A stretch of DNA of 64,000 nucleotides from Actinomadura latina NBRC 106108 (GCF_001552195.1 NZ_BCQS01000005.1:310001-374000), one strand, 5' to 3'; counted from the first letter of the stretch, positions 1 to 9,874 are shown. Notes: generated by a model not told the origin, from the letters alone. Program-made: numbers and translations.

Positions 1-831
1 CAGGGCGTCGTCTACCTCGGCCGGGACGGCGACGGCGAGCTCGTCACGGTGAAGCTGCTGCGCGGCGGCGCGACGGCCGGGCAGCGGGCGCGCAGCCGCT
101 TCGTCAAGGAGGCGGACGCGGCCCTCCAGGTGGCCGGGCGGCACACCGCGCGCGTCCTGGACGCCGACATGACCGGCGACCGCCCCTACATCGTCAGCGA
201 GTTCGTCGAGGGCCCGTCGCTGCAGGACGTCGTCACCGACCGCGGGCCGCTGCCCGCCCCGCAGCTGCGCAAGGTCGCGCTGCGGACGGCGGGGGCGCTC
301 GCCGCGATCCACCGCGCCGGGATCGTGCACCGCGACTTCAAGCCCGGCAACGTGCTGCTCGGCCCGGACGGCGCCAAGGTCATCGACTTCGGCATCGCCC
401 GCACCGCCGACGCGACCCCGCTGACCACCGGCCCGATCGGCACGCCGGCCTACATGGCGCCCGAGCAGATCGAGGACGAGCCGGTCGGGCCGCCCGCCGA
501 CGTCTTCGCCTGGGGCGCCGCGGTGGTGTTCGCCGCGACCGGGCGCCCGCCGTTCGGCACCGGGCCGAGCGCCGCCGTCATGCGGCGCGTCACCTCCCGG
601 CGGCCCGACCTCGGCGACATGCAGGGCCCGCTGCGCGACCTCGCGGCCCGCTGCCTGGACAAGAACCCGGCCGCGCGGCCGACCGCGCCCCAGCTCGTCC
701 GGGCGCTGCGGGAGGGCCAGGGGCCCGCGCCGAAGCCGCGCCCGACCCGGATCCCGCGCTACCGGTGGCGGATGATGGTCGCGCTCGGCGCCGTCGTCGC
801 CGCCGGGTTCGCGCTCGGCATGTTGTTCTGA
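1..831 (+). CDS. Serine/threonine protein kinase, 5' end outside window
   Basis: The frame is open from base 1, so the true start lies upstream; 276 residues are visible. The first residues are the tail of the glycine loop (QGVVYLGRD), followed by the VTVKLL strand with the ATP-binding Lys (visible residue 18). HRDFKPGN (about 110-117), DFG and YMAPEQ give a complete Hanks-type catalytic core, so activity is expected. After a short basic linker the protein ends in one hydrophobic segment (about 242-258). It therefore looks membrane-anchored with no outside sensor domain, unlike the PASTA kinase at 7035. A kinase close to the Rv2175c-type regulator at 1916 invites the idea of a kinase-substrate pair, but that is inference. 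A GTG at 49 is internal, because the glycine loop precedes it. Confidence 0.93.
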   Translation, partial: QGVVYLGRDGDGELVTVKLLRGGATAGQRARSRFVKEADAALQVAGRHTARVLDADMTGDRPYIVSEFVEGPSLQDVVTDRGPLPAPQLRKVALRTAGALAAIHRAGIVHRDFKPGNVLLGPDGAKVIDFGIARTADATPLTTGPIGTPAYMAPEQIEDEPVGPPADVFAWGAAVVFAATGRPPFGTGPSAAVMRRVTSRRPDLGDMQGPLRDLAARCLDKNPAARPTAPQLVRALREGQGPAPKPRPTRIPRYRWRMMVALGAVVAAGFALGMLF

Positions 832-876
832 CGGCGCATGCTGTTCTGACGGCGCATGCCGTTCTGACGGCCCGTC
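823..876 (+). repeat. Three 18-bp direct repeats over the kinase stop codon
   Basis: Three consecutive 18-bp units lie at 823-840, 841-858 and 859-876. Copies 1 and 2 differ only at their first base; copy 3 diverges at its end. Each unit carries TTCTGACGG, so the stop TGA of the kinase (829-831) is repeated twice in the 3' flank. This looks like local slippage duplication. Confidence 0.8.
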
Positions 877-1038
877 CTACCAGTGCGGCGGGCGGTCCTC
901 CAGCAGGCGCGCGTCGTTGCCGTCGTCGCGCCGCCACTCGCCCCAGCCCGTGTCGGTGTCGTCGGACGTCTGGTCGGGCAGGATCTCCAGATCGTCGTCG
1001 AGGTCGACGGTCCGGTCGTCTTCGGGTCCCACGCTCAT
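877..1038 (-). CDS. Small acidic conserved-type protein (53 aa)
   Basis: This short frame begins at ATG 1038-1036 and ends at TAG 879-877. The product is very acidic (DDRTVDLDDDLEILPDQ and similar stretches), with a central GWGEW motif and a C-terminal LLEDRPPHW tail. A GGGGA purine run precedes the start. Short actinobacterial proteins of this composition ending in PPHW are familiar to me from genome annotation, but I know no function. It has no membrane segment, signal or cysteine. It lies 94 nt downstream of thiE on the same strand and could be co-transcribed with it. Codon third positions are strongly GC, supporting real coding. Confidence 0.7.
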   Translation of the reverse strand: MSVGPEDDRTVDLDDDLEILPDQTSDDTDTGWGEWRRDDGNDARLLEDRPPHW

Positions 1039-1132
1039 GATCCCCATTCTGGGTGATCGTCCGTGTGGTCCGCACCGTGATCCTGGTCAAACCACCGCAA
1101 GGTCAGCTTCGGCAAGGCCAGTCCAGGCAGGG

Positions 1133-1801
1133 TCAGCTCGCCAGCCGGCGCGCGAACTCGGCCGCCGCGGCGCCGGGGTCGTCCGCCTCGGTGATCGCGC
1201 GCACCACCACGACGCGGCTCGCGCCCCTGTCCAGCACCTCGCCGAGGTTCCCCAGGTCGATGCCGCCGATCGCGAACCAGGGACGCGCGACCCCCTGCGC
1301 CGCCACGTACTCCAGCAGCTTCGGGCCGGGCGCGGCGCGGCCGGGCTTGGTCGGCGTGGGCCACACCGGGCCCGCGCAGAAGTAGTCGGCGCCGGGTTCT
1401 GCCGAAGCCGCCGACGCCTGCTCGTCGGAGTGCGTGGACCGGCCGATCAGCGGGTCGCCGCCGACGATCTCGCGGGCGGCGGGCACCGGCAGGTCGTCCT
1501 GGCCGAGGTGCAGCACGTCGGCGCGGACGGCGTGCGCCACGTCGGCCCGGTCGTTGACGGCGAGCAGCGCGCCGTGCCGGTCGCAGGCCGCCCGGAAGAT
1601 CTCCAGGTAGGTCATCTCGTCCCGGGCCTCCAGCCCCTTCTGGCGGAGCTGGACGATGTCGACGCCGTTGGCGAGGACGGCGTCCAGGAAGTCCGGCAGG
1701 TCTCCTTGCCGCTCCCGCGCGTCGGTGCAGAGGTAGAGGCGGGCTCGGCTGAGCCGGGCGCGCAGCGCTACGGCGCGTTCGGAGGGGAGGTGCCTGGACA
1801 C
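1133..1801 (-). CDS. thiE: Thiamine phosphate synthase ThiE
   Basis: Joins the thiazole phosphate and hydroxymethylpyrimidine diphosphate halves of thiamine to give thiamine monophosphate; cytosolic. The 222-residue length is normal for the TIM-barrel family. Diagnostic stretches are VQLRQKG (pyrophosphate-binding Lys), [42 protein letters not shown] and FAIGGI. The start is GTG 1801-1799; nothing better lies upstream before the hairpin at 1827-1877. No THI-box is visible before this gene, although thiO-thiS-thiG on the other strand have one, so thiE appears to lack riboswitch control here. thiC and thiD are not in the window. Confidence 0.95.
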   Translation of the reverse strand: MSRHLPSERAVALRARLSRARLYLCTDARERQGDLPDFLDAVLANGVDIVQLRQKGLEARDEMTYLEIFRAACDRHGALLAVNDRADVAHAVRADVLHLGQDDLPVPAAREIVGGDPLIGRSTHSDEQASAASAEPGADYFCAGPVWPTPTKPGRAAPGPKLLEYVAAQGVARPWFAIGGIDLGNLGEVLDRGASRVVVVRAITEADDPGAAAAEFARRLAS

Positions 1802-1826
1802 GGCCGGTGAACGTCCTTTCCTACGG

Positions 1827-1877
1827 GATCGCGGGGCCGCGCGGCGGAGGTGTCCCGCCGCCCGCGACCCCGCGATC
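1827..1877 (-). terminator. GC-rich hairpin between the Rv2175c-like gene and thiE
   Basis: Near-perfect inverted repeat: arms starting GATCGCGGGG and ending CCCCGCGATC with a short AGGTGTC loop. It sits downstream of the 1916-2299 gene and upstream of thiE on the same strand. No T-run follows, as is usual in high-GC actinomycetes. It probably separates the two transcripts. Confidence 0.6.
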
Positions 1878-1915
1878 GTGTCACGTGCGTTGTGCTCCGC
1901 CGATACCGGGCGGTG

Positions 1916-2299
1916 CTAGAACGCGAGTGCCTGGGCCCGGCGGCGGACCTCGGTCCCCCGGTTCTCGGTGAGCGCGTCGACCGGTGTTCCCGGCAGCGTG
2001 TCGTCGGCGGTGAACAGCCAGCGGATGGTCTCCACGTCGTCGAATCCGGCGTCCGACAGGAGGGTGAGCGTGCCGGGGAGGCCCTTGATGACCTGGCCGT
2101 CCTTGATGAAGGCCGCGGGCACCATCGGGTCGCCGCCCCGGCGCACCGCGAGGATCCGGTGCTCGTGGATGAGCTGCTTGATCCGGTTGGGCTTGATCCC
2201 GAGGCGGTCCGCGGCCTCGCGGAGGGTGAGCCAGTCGCCGGCGAGGGCGTCGGTCCGGGGGTCGAGTGCGCTGTCAACGGTTGCGTGCATCTGCGTCAC
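1916..2299 (-). CDS. Rv2175c-family helix-turn-helix DNA-binding protein
   Basis: 127 residues. The N-terminal half carries a MerR/excisionase-like winged helix (WLTLREAADRLGIKPNRIKQLIHEHRILAVRRGG). The C-terminal half (VIKGLPGTLTLLSDAGFDDVETIRWLF) matches the Rv2175c C-terminal domain as I remember it. In M. tuberculosis Rv2175c is a DNA-binding substrate of the neighbouring kinase PknL; here two Ser/Thr kinases lie within 5 kb. The N-terminus MTQMHATVDSALDPRTD contains Thr residues that could be phosphorylated, which is inference. The start is GTG 2299; the downstream ATG at 2290 is an alternative. Confidence 0.85.
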   Translation of the reverse strand: MTQMHATVDSALDPRTDALAGDWLTLREAADRLGIKPNRIKQLIHEHRILAVRRGGDPMVPAAFIKDGQVIKGLPGTLTLLSDAGFDDVETIRWLFTADDTLPGTPVDALTENRGTEVRRRAQALAF

Positions 2300-2371
2300 G
2301 CCCCCTTGCTACCACGCCGCCGGAACGCTCAAACCCCCTGAACAGCGGTTCCCCTCCCGCGCCGATCGCCG

Positions 2372-3586
2372 TCAGCGAACGGCCTGCCGGACGGGCACGT
2401 CCGGGTCGGCGATCGCCTCGGGGTCGACCGGCGTCCCGGCGGCGATCACGCGCCTCGCCTGTACCAGGTCACGGGGCCTGTCGACGGTGAGGATCGCGTC
2501 GAGGCGGTCGCCGGTCAGCCACACCGCGGCCCATTTCGGGCCGGACGGGTCGCCGCGGAGGAGGAGCCGCTCGGACGCGGCGTGGCTGCCCGCGTACTGC
2601 ACCATGCGCCCGAACTGCTCGGACCAGAAGTAGGGGGCGGCGTCGTAGACGGCGTCCTGGCCGAGGAGGGACGCGGCGGCGATCTCGGGGGCGTTCAGGG
2701 CGGTGTCCCAGTGCTCGACGAGGAGCCGCCGCCCGTACCGCGCCGACCACCAGGCGGCGCAGTCGCCGACCGCCACGACGTCCGGGCGGCGGGAAGCCGG
2801 CTCCTCCTCGCCCTGGTAGGCGCGGAACGAGCCGTCGGTGACCACGCCGCGCTCCACCAGCAGGCCCGAGCCGTCCAGCCAGGACACGTCCGGGCGGACG
2901 CCGATGCCGACCACGACCTCGTCGGCCTCGATCCGCCCGCCGCCGGCGAGCGCGAGGCCGCCCTCGTCGACCGCGGCGACCTTCACGCCGGTGCGCAGCC
3001 CGACGCCCGCCTCCGCGTACCAGGGGGCGGTCAGCGCGCCCACCTCGGACCCGATCGCGTTCGCCAGCGGGGTGTCGGCCGCCTCCACGACGGTGACGCG
3101 GCAGCCCTTCCGCGCGGCGGTGGTCGCGACCTCGGCGCCGATCCAGCCGGCGCCGACGATCACGATGCGGGCGCCCTCGGTCAGCCGGGACCGCAGGTCG
3201 CGGGAGTCGTCGACGGTCCGCAGGACGTGCTGGCGGCCGTCGCCCGGCAGCGTGACGGGGGCGGCGCCGGTGGCGATGACCAGCCCGCCGAACGGCAGGT
3301 CGCCCGCCGTGGTCGCGAGGACGCCGCCGCGTCCGGGCGCGTCCAGGCGCAGGCCGGTGGCGCGGACGCCGAGCAGCGGTTCGCAGCGCAGCGCGTCCCA
3401 GTCGGCGTCGACGGTGGTGTCGTCGGACTCGCCCGCGAGGACGGCCTTGGACAGCGGCGGCCGGTCGTAGGGCCGGTGCCGCTCCGCCGACACGAGCGTC
3501 AGCGCGCCCTCGTACCCCTTGCTCCGCAGGGCCTCGACGGCGCGCACGCCGGCCAGCCCGCCACCCACGACGATGACGCTCTCCAT
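2372..3586 (-). CDS. FAD-dependent ferredoxin/rubredoxin-reductase-type oxidoreductase
   Basis: 404 residues from ATG 3586. The N-terminal FAD dinucleotide motif is VVGGGLAGVRAVEALR; ATGAAPV, an NAD(P)H Rossmann motif (IVIVGAGWIGAEVATTA) and the second FAD motif (VVAVGDCAAW) follow in order. The C-terminal part resembles the reductase C-terminal domain of class III ferredoxin reductases. It would pass electrons from NAD(P)H via FAD to a ferredoxin or monooxygenase partner, but none is adjacent. A frame extension to 3685 exists, but it would run into the thiO riboswitch region, lacks coding-like composition and is rejected. The gene is divergent from thiO, about 200 bp apart. Confidence 0.88.
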   Translation of the reverse strand: MESVIVVGGGLAGVRAVEALRSKGYEGALTLVSAERHRPYDRPPLSKAVLAGESDDTTVDADWDALRCEPLLGVRATGLRLDAPGRGGVLATTAGDLPFGGLVIATGAAPVTLPGDGRQHVLRTVDDSRDLRSRLTEGARIVIVGAGWIGAEVATTAARKGCRVTVVEAADTPLANAIGSEVGALTAPWYAEAGVGLRTGVKVAAVDEGGLALAGGGRIEADEVVVGIGVRPDVSWLDGSGLLVERGVVTDGSFRAYQGEEEPASRRPDVVAVGDCAAWWSARYGRRLLVEHWDTALNAPEIAAASLLGQDAVYDAAPYFWSEQFGRMVQYAGSHAASERLLLRGDPSGPKWAAVWLTGDRLDAILTVDRPRDLVQARRVIAAGTPVDPEAIADPDVPVRQAVR

Positions 3587-3685
3587 GATGAGCAGCCTAA
3601 TGCGCCGCCATTTTCGGGTGGACACCTGTCCAGATGATGGACGGTCCAGCCGAGGTCGTAAGGTGGGAAGCGGATAAATCGACAC

Positions 3686-3778
3686 AGAGCGCGGGAGTCC
3701 GGTGCGACCGGGCTGAGAGGGCGGCTGGAACGGGCCGCCGACCGCCGGACCTGATCCGGATCATGCCGGCGAAGGGAG
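3686..3778 (+). promoter_or_regulatory. TPP riboswitch (THI element) before thiO
   Basis: The two conserved blocks of the TPP aptamer are present: CUGAGA at 3713-3718 and ACCUGAUCCGGAUCAUGCC at 3749-3767, followed by GGCGAAGGGA. A GC hairpin (GGCGGC/GCCGCC) fills the variable arm. The Shine-Dalgarno GGGAG at 3774-3778 is inside the 3' conserved block, 5 nt before the thiO ATG. TPP binding should therefore hide the ribosome site directly. Control by thiamine pyrophosphate is established for this RNA family; the direct-occlusion mechanism is inferred from the spacing. Confidence 0.93.
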
Positions 3779-3783
3779 CGCGC

Positions 3784-4919
3784 ATGCAGATCGTGATCGT
3801 GGGGGCGGGGGTCATCGGCCTCGCCACCGCCTGGCGCACCGCCGCGGGCGGCGCCCCGGCGAGGGAATGCGGGATCACACTGGTCGACCCGGCCCCCGCG
3901 AGCGGCGCCTCGTCGGTGGCGGCGGGCATGCTCACCCCGGTCAGCGAGCTGACCTACGGCGAGGAGCCGCTGCTGCGGCTCGGCCTCGCGTCCCGCGACC
4001 GGTACGGCGCGTTCGTCGCCGAACTGGAGGAGCTGACCGGCCTGGACACCGGCCACCGCACCGACGGGCTGCTCCAGGTCGCGTTCGACGCCGACGACCT
4101 GGGCTACCTGGACGACCTGCGCCGCTTCCAGGAGAGCCTCGGCATCCCCGCCGAGGCGCTGACCGGCCGCGAGTGCCGGCGGGCGGAGCCGATGCTCGCG
4201 CCCGGCGTGCGCGGCGGGCTGCTCGCCCCCGCGGACGGCTCGATCGACCCGCGCCGGCTCACCGCGGCGCTGCTCGCGGCGGCGGAGCGGCTGGGCGTCC
4301 GGCTCGTCCGCCGGCGGGCCGCGCGGATCGTCGTCGAGAACGACGCGGTCGCCGGGGTCGCGCTGGACGACGGGACGGTGCTCCGCGCCGACCGGGTGCT
4401 GATCGCGGCCGGGCCGTGGTCGGGCGACCTCGAAGGGCTGCCGCCCGGGACCGTCCCGCCGGTCCGGCCGGTGAAGGGCCAGGTGATCCGGCTCCGGACC
4501 CGGATGCCGTTCCTCCAGCGGACCACTCGCGGCCTGGTGAAGGGCTCCTCGGTCTACCTAGTGCCGCGCGCGGACGGCGAGATCGTCCTCGGCGCCACTC
4601 AGGAGGAGATGGGCTTCGACACGCGCGTCACCGCGGGCGGGCTGTGGGAGCTGCTGCGGGACGCCCGCGAGCTGCTGCCGGGCATCACCGAGCTGGAGTT
4701 CGCCGAGGTCGCCGCCGGGCTGCGGCCCGGCTCCCCGGACAACGCGCCGGTGCTGGGGCCGACGGCGCTGCCCGGCCTGTTCGCCGGCACCGGGCACTTC
4801 CGCAACGGCGTCCTGCTGGCCCCGGTGAGCGCCGACATCCTGTCCGCGATGCTGCTGGACGGTCCCGTCCCCGAGGTCGCCGGGGCGTTCTCGCCGGGCC
4901 GCTTCGCCGAGGTGCGGGC

Positions 4920-4923
<4 letters not shown>
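3784..4923 (+). CDS. thiO: Glycine oxidase ThiO
   Basis: Oxidises glycine to the imine dehydroglycine, which ThiG uses to build the thiamine thiazole ring. 379 residues from ATG 3784, just after the riboswitch; a longer frame from 3634 would translate the riboswitch and is rejected. The N-terminal FAD motif is IVIVGAGVIGLATAWR, followed by a DAO-type fold (GASSVAAGMLTPVSE, RRAEPMLAPGVRGG) and the C-terminal FAD-contact region TGHFRNGVLLAP. Its stop overlaps the thiS start (ATGA), indicating translational coupling in a thiO-thiS-thiG operon. Confidence 0.95.
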
Positions 4924-5896
<973 letters not shown>

Positions 5897-6035
5897 GTTC
5901 TCTAAAGAGTTCTCTGTAGGAATATTCGCTGGACCTGAAACCTCCGCTCTCACGAGACTGGGTCCGGCGGGCATGCCGCAACCCGGCACGTCCCTTCGGT
6001 GTTCGTGGAAACGACCCATACCTAAGGTGCGTCAC

Positions 6036-6998
6036 ATGCAGCAGGAGAACTCGGGGCGCGTCGACAAGCGCGCGGTCGCCGCCGCCACCGTCACGGTGGT
6101 GCTGTGGGCGTCCGCCTTCGTCTCGATCCGCAGCGCCGGAGCCGAGTACGGCCCCGGCGCGCTCGCCCTCGGCCGCCTCCTCGCCGGGACGGTCGTCCTC
6201 GGCGTCCTGTGGCTCGTCCGGCGCGAGGGACTCCCGCCCAGGGCCGCCTGGCCGGGCATCGTCACCGCGGGCGTCCTGTGGTTCGGCGCCTACATGGTCG
6301 CGCTCAACTGGGGCGAGCAGCTCGTGGACGCGGGCACCGCCGCCCTCGTCGTCAACATCGGGCCGATCCTGATCGCGCTCCTCGGCGGCTGGCTGCTGAA
6401 GGAGGGCATCTCGTCCCGGCTGGTGACCGGAATGGCCGTCTCGTTCGCCGGCGCCGCCGTCGTCGGGCTGTCGATGTCGGGCGAGGGCCGCGCGTCCGTC
6501 GGCGGGGTGCTGCTCTGCCTGGTCGCCGCCGTGACGTACGCGGCGGGCGTCGTGAGCCAGAAGCCGGCGCTGCGGCACGCCTCCGCGCTGCAGTTCACCA
6601 CGTTCGCCTGCGCGATCGGCGCGCTCGCCTGCCTTCCGTTCTCCGGGCAGCTCGTCTCGCAGGCCGCCGACGCCCCGGCCGGAGCCACCCTCAACATGGT
6701 CTACCTGGGCGTCTTCCCGACCGCGATCGCGTTCACCACCTGGGGGTACGCGCTGGCCCGCACGTCCGCCGGGAAGATGGGCGCCACGACGTACGCCGCT
6801 CCCGCCCTCGTCGTCGGCATGTCGTGGCTGTTCCTCGGCGAGGTCCCCGGCCTGATCACGCTCGCCGGCGGGCTGCTCTGCCTGGCCGGCGTGGCCGTCT
6901 CCCGCAGCACCGGCCGCCGCGTCCCGCCGGCCGCCCCCGAACCGGGCGCCCCGGAGGAGCCGGCCCCCGGACTCATCGATGCTCATACTCGGGACTGA
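6036..6998 (+). CDS. EamA/DMT-family transporter
   Basis: 320-residue inner-membrane protein with about ten hydrophobic segments arranged as two EamA repeats (first about residues 13-145, second about 155-295). Typical features are LWASAFVSIRSAG at the first helix, ALVVNIGPILIALLGGWLLKEG closing repeat one and AAPALVVGMSWLFLGEVPG in repeat two. Substrates of the family are metabolites such as amino acids or purines; nothing here identifies one. ATG 6036 is preceded by AAGGTG at a good distance; a longer frame from 5973 has no ribosome site. It may be a monocistronic gene between thiG and the PASTA kinase. Confidence 0.9.
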   Translation: MQQENSGRVDKRAVAAATVTVVLWASAFVSIRSAGAEYGPGALALGRLLAGTVVLGVLWLVRREGLPPRAAWPGIVTAGVLWFGAYMVALNWGEQLVDAGTAALVVNIGPILIALLGGWLLKEGISSRLVTGMAVSFAGAAVVGLSMSGEGRASVGGVLLCLVAAVTYAAGVVSQKPALRHASALQFTTFACAIGALACLPFSGQLVSQAADAPAGATLNMVYLGVFPTAIAFTTWGYALARTSAGKMGATTYAAPALVVGMSWLFLGEVPGLITLAGGLLCLAGVAVSRSTGRRVPPAAPEPGAPEEPAPGLIDAHTRD

Positions 6999-7021
6999 TG
7001 AAGTCCGCTGCGGTTCGCCCG

Positions 7022-7027
7022 TAAACT
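7022..7027 (+). promoter_or_regulatory. -10 box TAAACT, leaderless start of the PASTA kinase
   Basis: TAAACT is followed by seven bases and then ATG 7035. This is the spacing expected if transcription begins at the start codon. No Shine-Dalgarno sequence is present. Confidence 0.6.
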
Positions 7028-7034
7028 CGCACCG

Positions 7035-8954
7035 ATGGACACGACGGTCGCGGATCCGCTCGTCGGGCAGGTGCTCGACGGGCGCTACCGCATTGAGTCC
7101 CGCATCGCGCGCGGCGGCATGGCCACGGTCTACCTCGCACGGGACCTCCGCCTCGACCGCACCGTCGCGATCAAGGTGATGCACGCCGCGCTGGCGTCCG
7201 ACGACGACTTCGTCGCCCGCTTCATCGGCGAGGCGAAGGCCGCGGCGGCGCTGTCGCACCCGAACGTCGTCGCGGTCTACGACCAGCGCACCGACGGCGA
7301 GCACGTCTTCCTCGTGATGGAGTACGTCGCGGGCCGCACGCTCCGCGACGCGCTGACCTCGCTCGGCCGGCTCGGCCCGCGCGCCGCGCTGGAGATCATG
7401 CAGCCGGTGCTGGCCGCGCTCGGCGCCGCGCACCGCGCCGGGCTCGTGCACCGCGACGTCAAGCCCGAGAACGTGCTGATCACCGAGGACGGCCAGGTCA
7501 AGGTCGCCGACTTCGGGCTCGCCCGCGCCGAGACCGCGAGCAAGATGACCAAGACCGGCATGATCATCGGGACGGTCGGCTACCTCGCTCCCGAGCAGGT
7601 GCTGTCCGGCAGCGCCGACGTCCGCTCCGACGTGTACGCGGCCGGGATCATGCTGTTCGAGCTGCTCACCGGGCGCCTCCCCCACGAGGCCGACACGCCG
7701 CTCGCCGTCGCCTACAAGCACGTGAACGAGACGGTGCCGCCGCCGTCCCGCGTCGTCCCCGGCGTCCCCCGGCAGGTGGACGACCTGGTCACGGACGCGA
7801 CGAGCCACGACCCGGCGCGCCGCCCGCAGGACGCGAACCATTACCACGCCGAGGTCGCCGAGGTGTTCGGCGGCCTGCCGCGCGACTTCGACCGCCGCAT
7901 GGAGGAGTCGACGCGCGGCGCCACCAGCGTGCTGGAGACGCCCGCGCCGGGGCACACCGCCGTCCTCGACCCGCGCACGATGCCGGCCGGCGAGTACGTG
8001 CCGCAGCGCACGACGGCCGACCGGGCGATCGGCGCGCTGACCGGCCGCTACGTCCTCGTCGCCATCGGCGCGGTCGCCGCGCTCATCCTCGGCTGGGCGG
8101 TCTGGTACCAGACGTCCGGCCAGTACGAGCACGTCCCGTCGTCCATCATCGGCATGAAGGTCTCCGACGCCCGCGACCAGCTGGAGTCCAAGGGCCTGGA
8201 CGTGCGGACGGCCAAGGCGGTCTACGACGACCGCGTCCACAAGGGCGGCGTCGCCAAGTCGGACCCGGCCGCCGGCGCCCGCGTCGCCAAGGGGCAGACG
8301 GTCACCCTCACACCGTCCAAGGGCATCACGCCCCGCGAGGTCCCGGACGTCACGGGCAAGTCCCTCGCCGACGCCGAGCAGACACTTGAGGACAAGGGCT
8401 TCACCGTCGGCCGGACGAGCACGAGCCCGTCCCAGACCGTGGCCAAGGACAGGGTCATCAGCACGGACCCGGACGCCGGCGAGAAGCGGTCCCCCGACGA
8501 GCCCGTCGGCATCGTCGTCTCCAGCGGCATGTCGATGCCCGGCCTCATCGGCCAGAACGGCGACACCGCCGCCAACCAGCTGCGCTCCATGGGCCTGAAC
8601 GTCACCGTCGAGAAGAAGCAGGTGGACGGCAAGGAGCCGAACAGCGTGATCAGCCAGGACCCGTCCGAGGGCACCGGCGTCTCCCGCGGCGACGACGTCA
8701 CGATCGTCGTCAACAAGCGCGACTGCATCATCGACGCCGGCCCGGTCCAGTTCGGCTGCGACGACGGCGGCGACCAGAAGATTCCCGTCCCCGACATGAG
8801 CGGCCGCACCGTGCAGGACGCCCGCAAGGCCCTGCGGGAGTCCGGGTTCAAGGTCAACGTGACGGGCTTCGGCGGCAACATCGTCCGGTTCCAGTCGCCG
8901 TCCAGCGGCGAGGCTCCGCGAGGCTCCACCGTCACCATCGTCCGGGGCCCGTGA
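7035..8954 (+). CDS. PASTA-domain serine/threonine kinase (PknL/PknB type)
   Basis: 639 residues. The cytoplasmic kinase domain (about 10-280) has Lys47, HRDVKPEN (139-146), DFG (159-161), a Thr-rich activation loop (KMTKTGMIIGT) and APE (185-187). A single transmembrane helix (about 339-358) leads to four PASTA repeats outside (about 365-430, 431-498, 499-565, 578-639), which in relatives bind muropeptides or lipid II. A Cys pair lies between repeats three and four (DCIIDAG...FGCDDGG), likely a disulfide. Its place near the Rv2175c-type gene and DAHP synthase matches the mycobacterial pknL locus, although mycobacterial PknL itself lacks PASTA domains. It probably tunes wall growth by phosphorylating cytosolic targets. 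Confidence 0.95.
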   Translation: MDTTVADPLVGQVLDGRYRIESRIARGGMATVYLARDLRLDRTVAIKVMHAALASDDDFVARFIGEAKAAAALSHPNVVAVYDQRTDGEHVFLVMEYVAGRTLRDALTSLGRLGPRAALEIMQPVLAALGAAHRAGLVHRDVKPENVLITEDGQVKVADFGLARAETASKMTKTGMIIGTVGYLAPEQVLSGSADVRSDVYAAGIMLFELLTGRLPHEADTPLAVAYKHVNETVPPPSRVVPGVPRQVDDLVTDATSHDPARRPQDANHYHAEVAEVFGGLPRDFDRRMEESTRGATSVLETPAPGHTAVLDPRTMPAGEYVPQRTTADRAIGALTGRYVLVAIGAVAALILGWAVWYQTSGQYEHVPSSIIGMKVSDARDQLESKGLDVRTAKAVYDDRVHKGGVAKSDPAAGARVAKGQTVTLTPSKGITPREVPDVTGKSLADAEQTLEDKGFTVGRTSTSPSQTVAKDRVISTDPDAGEKRSPDEPVGIVVSSGMSMPGLIGQNGDTAANQLRSMGLNVTVEKKQVDGKEPNSVISQDPSEGTGVSRGDDVTIVVNKRDCIIDAGPVQFGCDDGGDQKIPVPDMSGRTVQDARKALRESGFKVNVTGFGGNIVRFQSPSSGEAPRGSTVTIVRGP

Positions 8955-8959
8955 CCGGC

Positions 8960-8965
8960 TAGGCT
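8960..8965 (+). promoter_or_regulatory. -10 box TAGGCT before nfo
   Basis: TAGGCT lies just after the kinase stop and nine bases before ATG 8975, with no ribosome-binding site between. It is consistent with a separate, leaderless nfo transcript. Confidence 0.5.
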
Positions 8966-8974
8966 GAAACGGCT

Positions 8975-9823
8975 ATGACCTCACCGCACAGCCCCGTCGG
9001 GGCCCATGTCCCCGTGGCCGGCGGCCTGGCCACCGGCGGCCTGAAGTACGCCGCCGAGATCGGCGCCGAGGCGATCCAGGTGTTCGTCGCGAACCCGCGC
9101 GGCTGGGCGCTTCCCGAAGGCAGGCCCGCCGAGGACGCGAGACTCCGCGAGCACGGCATCCCCGTGTACGTGCACGCCCCGTACCTGGTCAACTTCGGCT
9201 CCCCCACACCGGAGACCCTCGCCAAGTCGATCGCGACCGTCCGCCACTCCCTGACCCGAGGCCGGGCCATCGGCGCCCGCGGCGTCGTCGTCCACACGGG
9301 CTCCGCCGTGTCCCAGACCTACGACGAGGCCATGGCGCAGGTCCACGAGCACGTCCTCCCGCTCCTGGAGGAGATCCCCGAGGACGGCCCGGACCTCCTC
9401 CTGGAACCCATGGCGGGCCAGAACAACATGCTGTGCACCAAGGTGCAGGACCTGGGCCCGTTCTTCGAGAAGCTCGAACACCACCCGAAGCTGGGCGTCT
9501 GCTTCGACACCTGCCACGCCTTCGCCGCCGGCCACGACCTCGCCGCCGCCGGCGGCGCGAAGGACACGATCGACGCCCTGGTGGCCACCGTGGGCGAGGG
9601 CCGCCTGAAGCTGGTCCACGCCAACGACTCGAAGGACCCCTGCGCCTCGGGGAGGGACCGCCACGAGAACATCGGCGCCGGCGAGATAGGCGAACAGCCT
9701 TTCGCCGACCTCTTCAGCCACCCGGCCGTGCAGGGCCTCCCCATCCTGATAGAGACCCCAGGCCGAGCCCCCGAACCCCACGCCAACGACATAAAGACCC
9801 TGAAACGCCTGCGCGACACCTGA
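8975..9823 (+). CDS. nfo: Endonuclease IV (AP endonuclease)
   Basis: Cleaves 5' to abasic sites in base-excision repair. 282 residues, normal for the TIM-barrel tri-zinc family. Metal-ligand segments are recognisable in order: VGAHV (first His), VVVHTGS, LLLEPMAGQ, VCFDTCHAFAAGHD, KLVHANDSK, DRHENIGAGEIG and ILIETPG. ATG 8975 follows the kinase stop by 20 nt. Downstream a strong 18-bp-arm hairpin (9875-9920) ends the transcript against the convergent symporter operon. Confidence 0.96.
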   Translation: MTSPHSPVGAHVPVAGGLATGGLKYAAEIGAEAIQVFVANPRGWALPEGRPAEDARLREHGIPVYVHAPYLVNFGSPTPETLAKSIATVRHSLTRGRAIGARGVVVHTGSAVSQTYDEAMAQVHEHVLPLLEEIPEDGPDLLLEPMAGQNNMLCTKVQDLGPFFEKLEHHPKLGVCFDTCHAFAAGHDLAAAGGAKDTIDALVATVGEGRLKLVHANDSKDPCASGRDRHENIGAGEIGEQPFADLFSHPAVQGLPILIETPGRAPEPHANDIKTLKRLRDT

Positions 9824-9874
9824 GTCGCCCACGGCAACAACACCAGCCGCGGCCTCAGCCACGCGTAAATAAGA

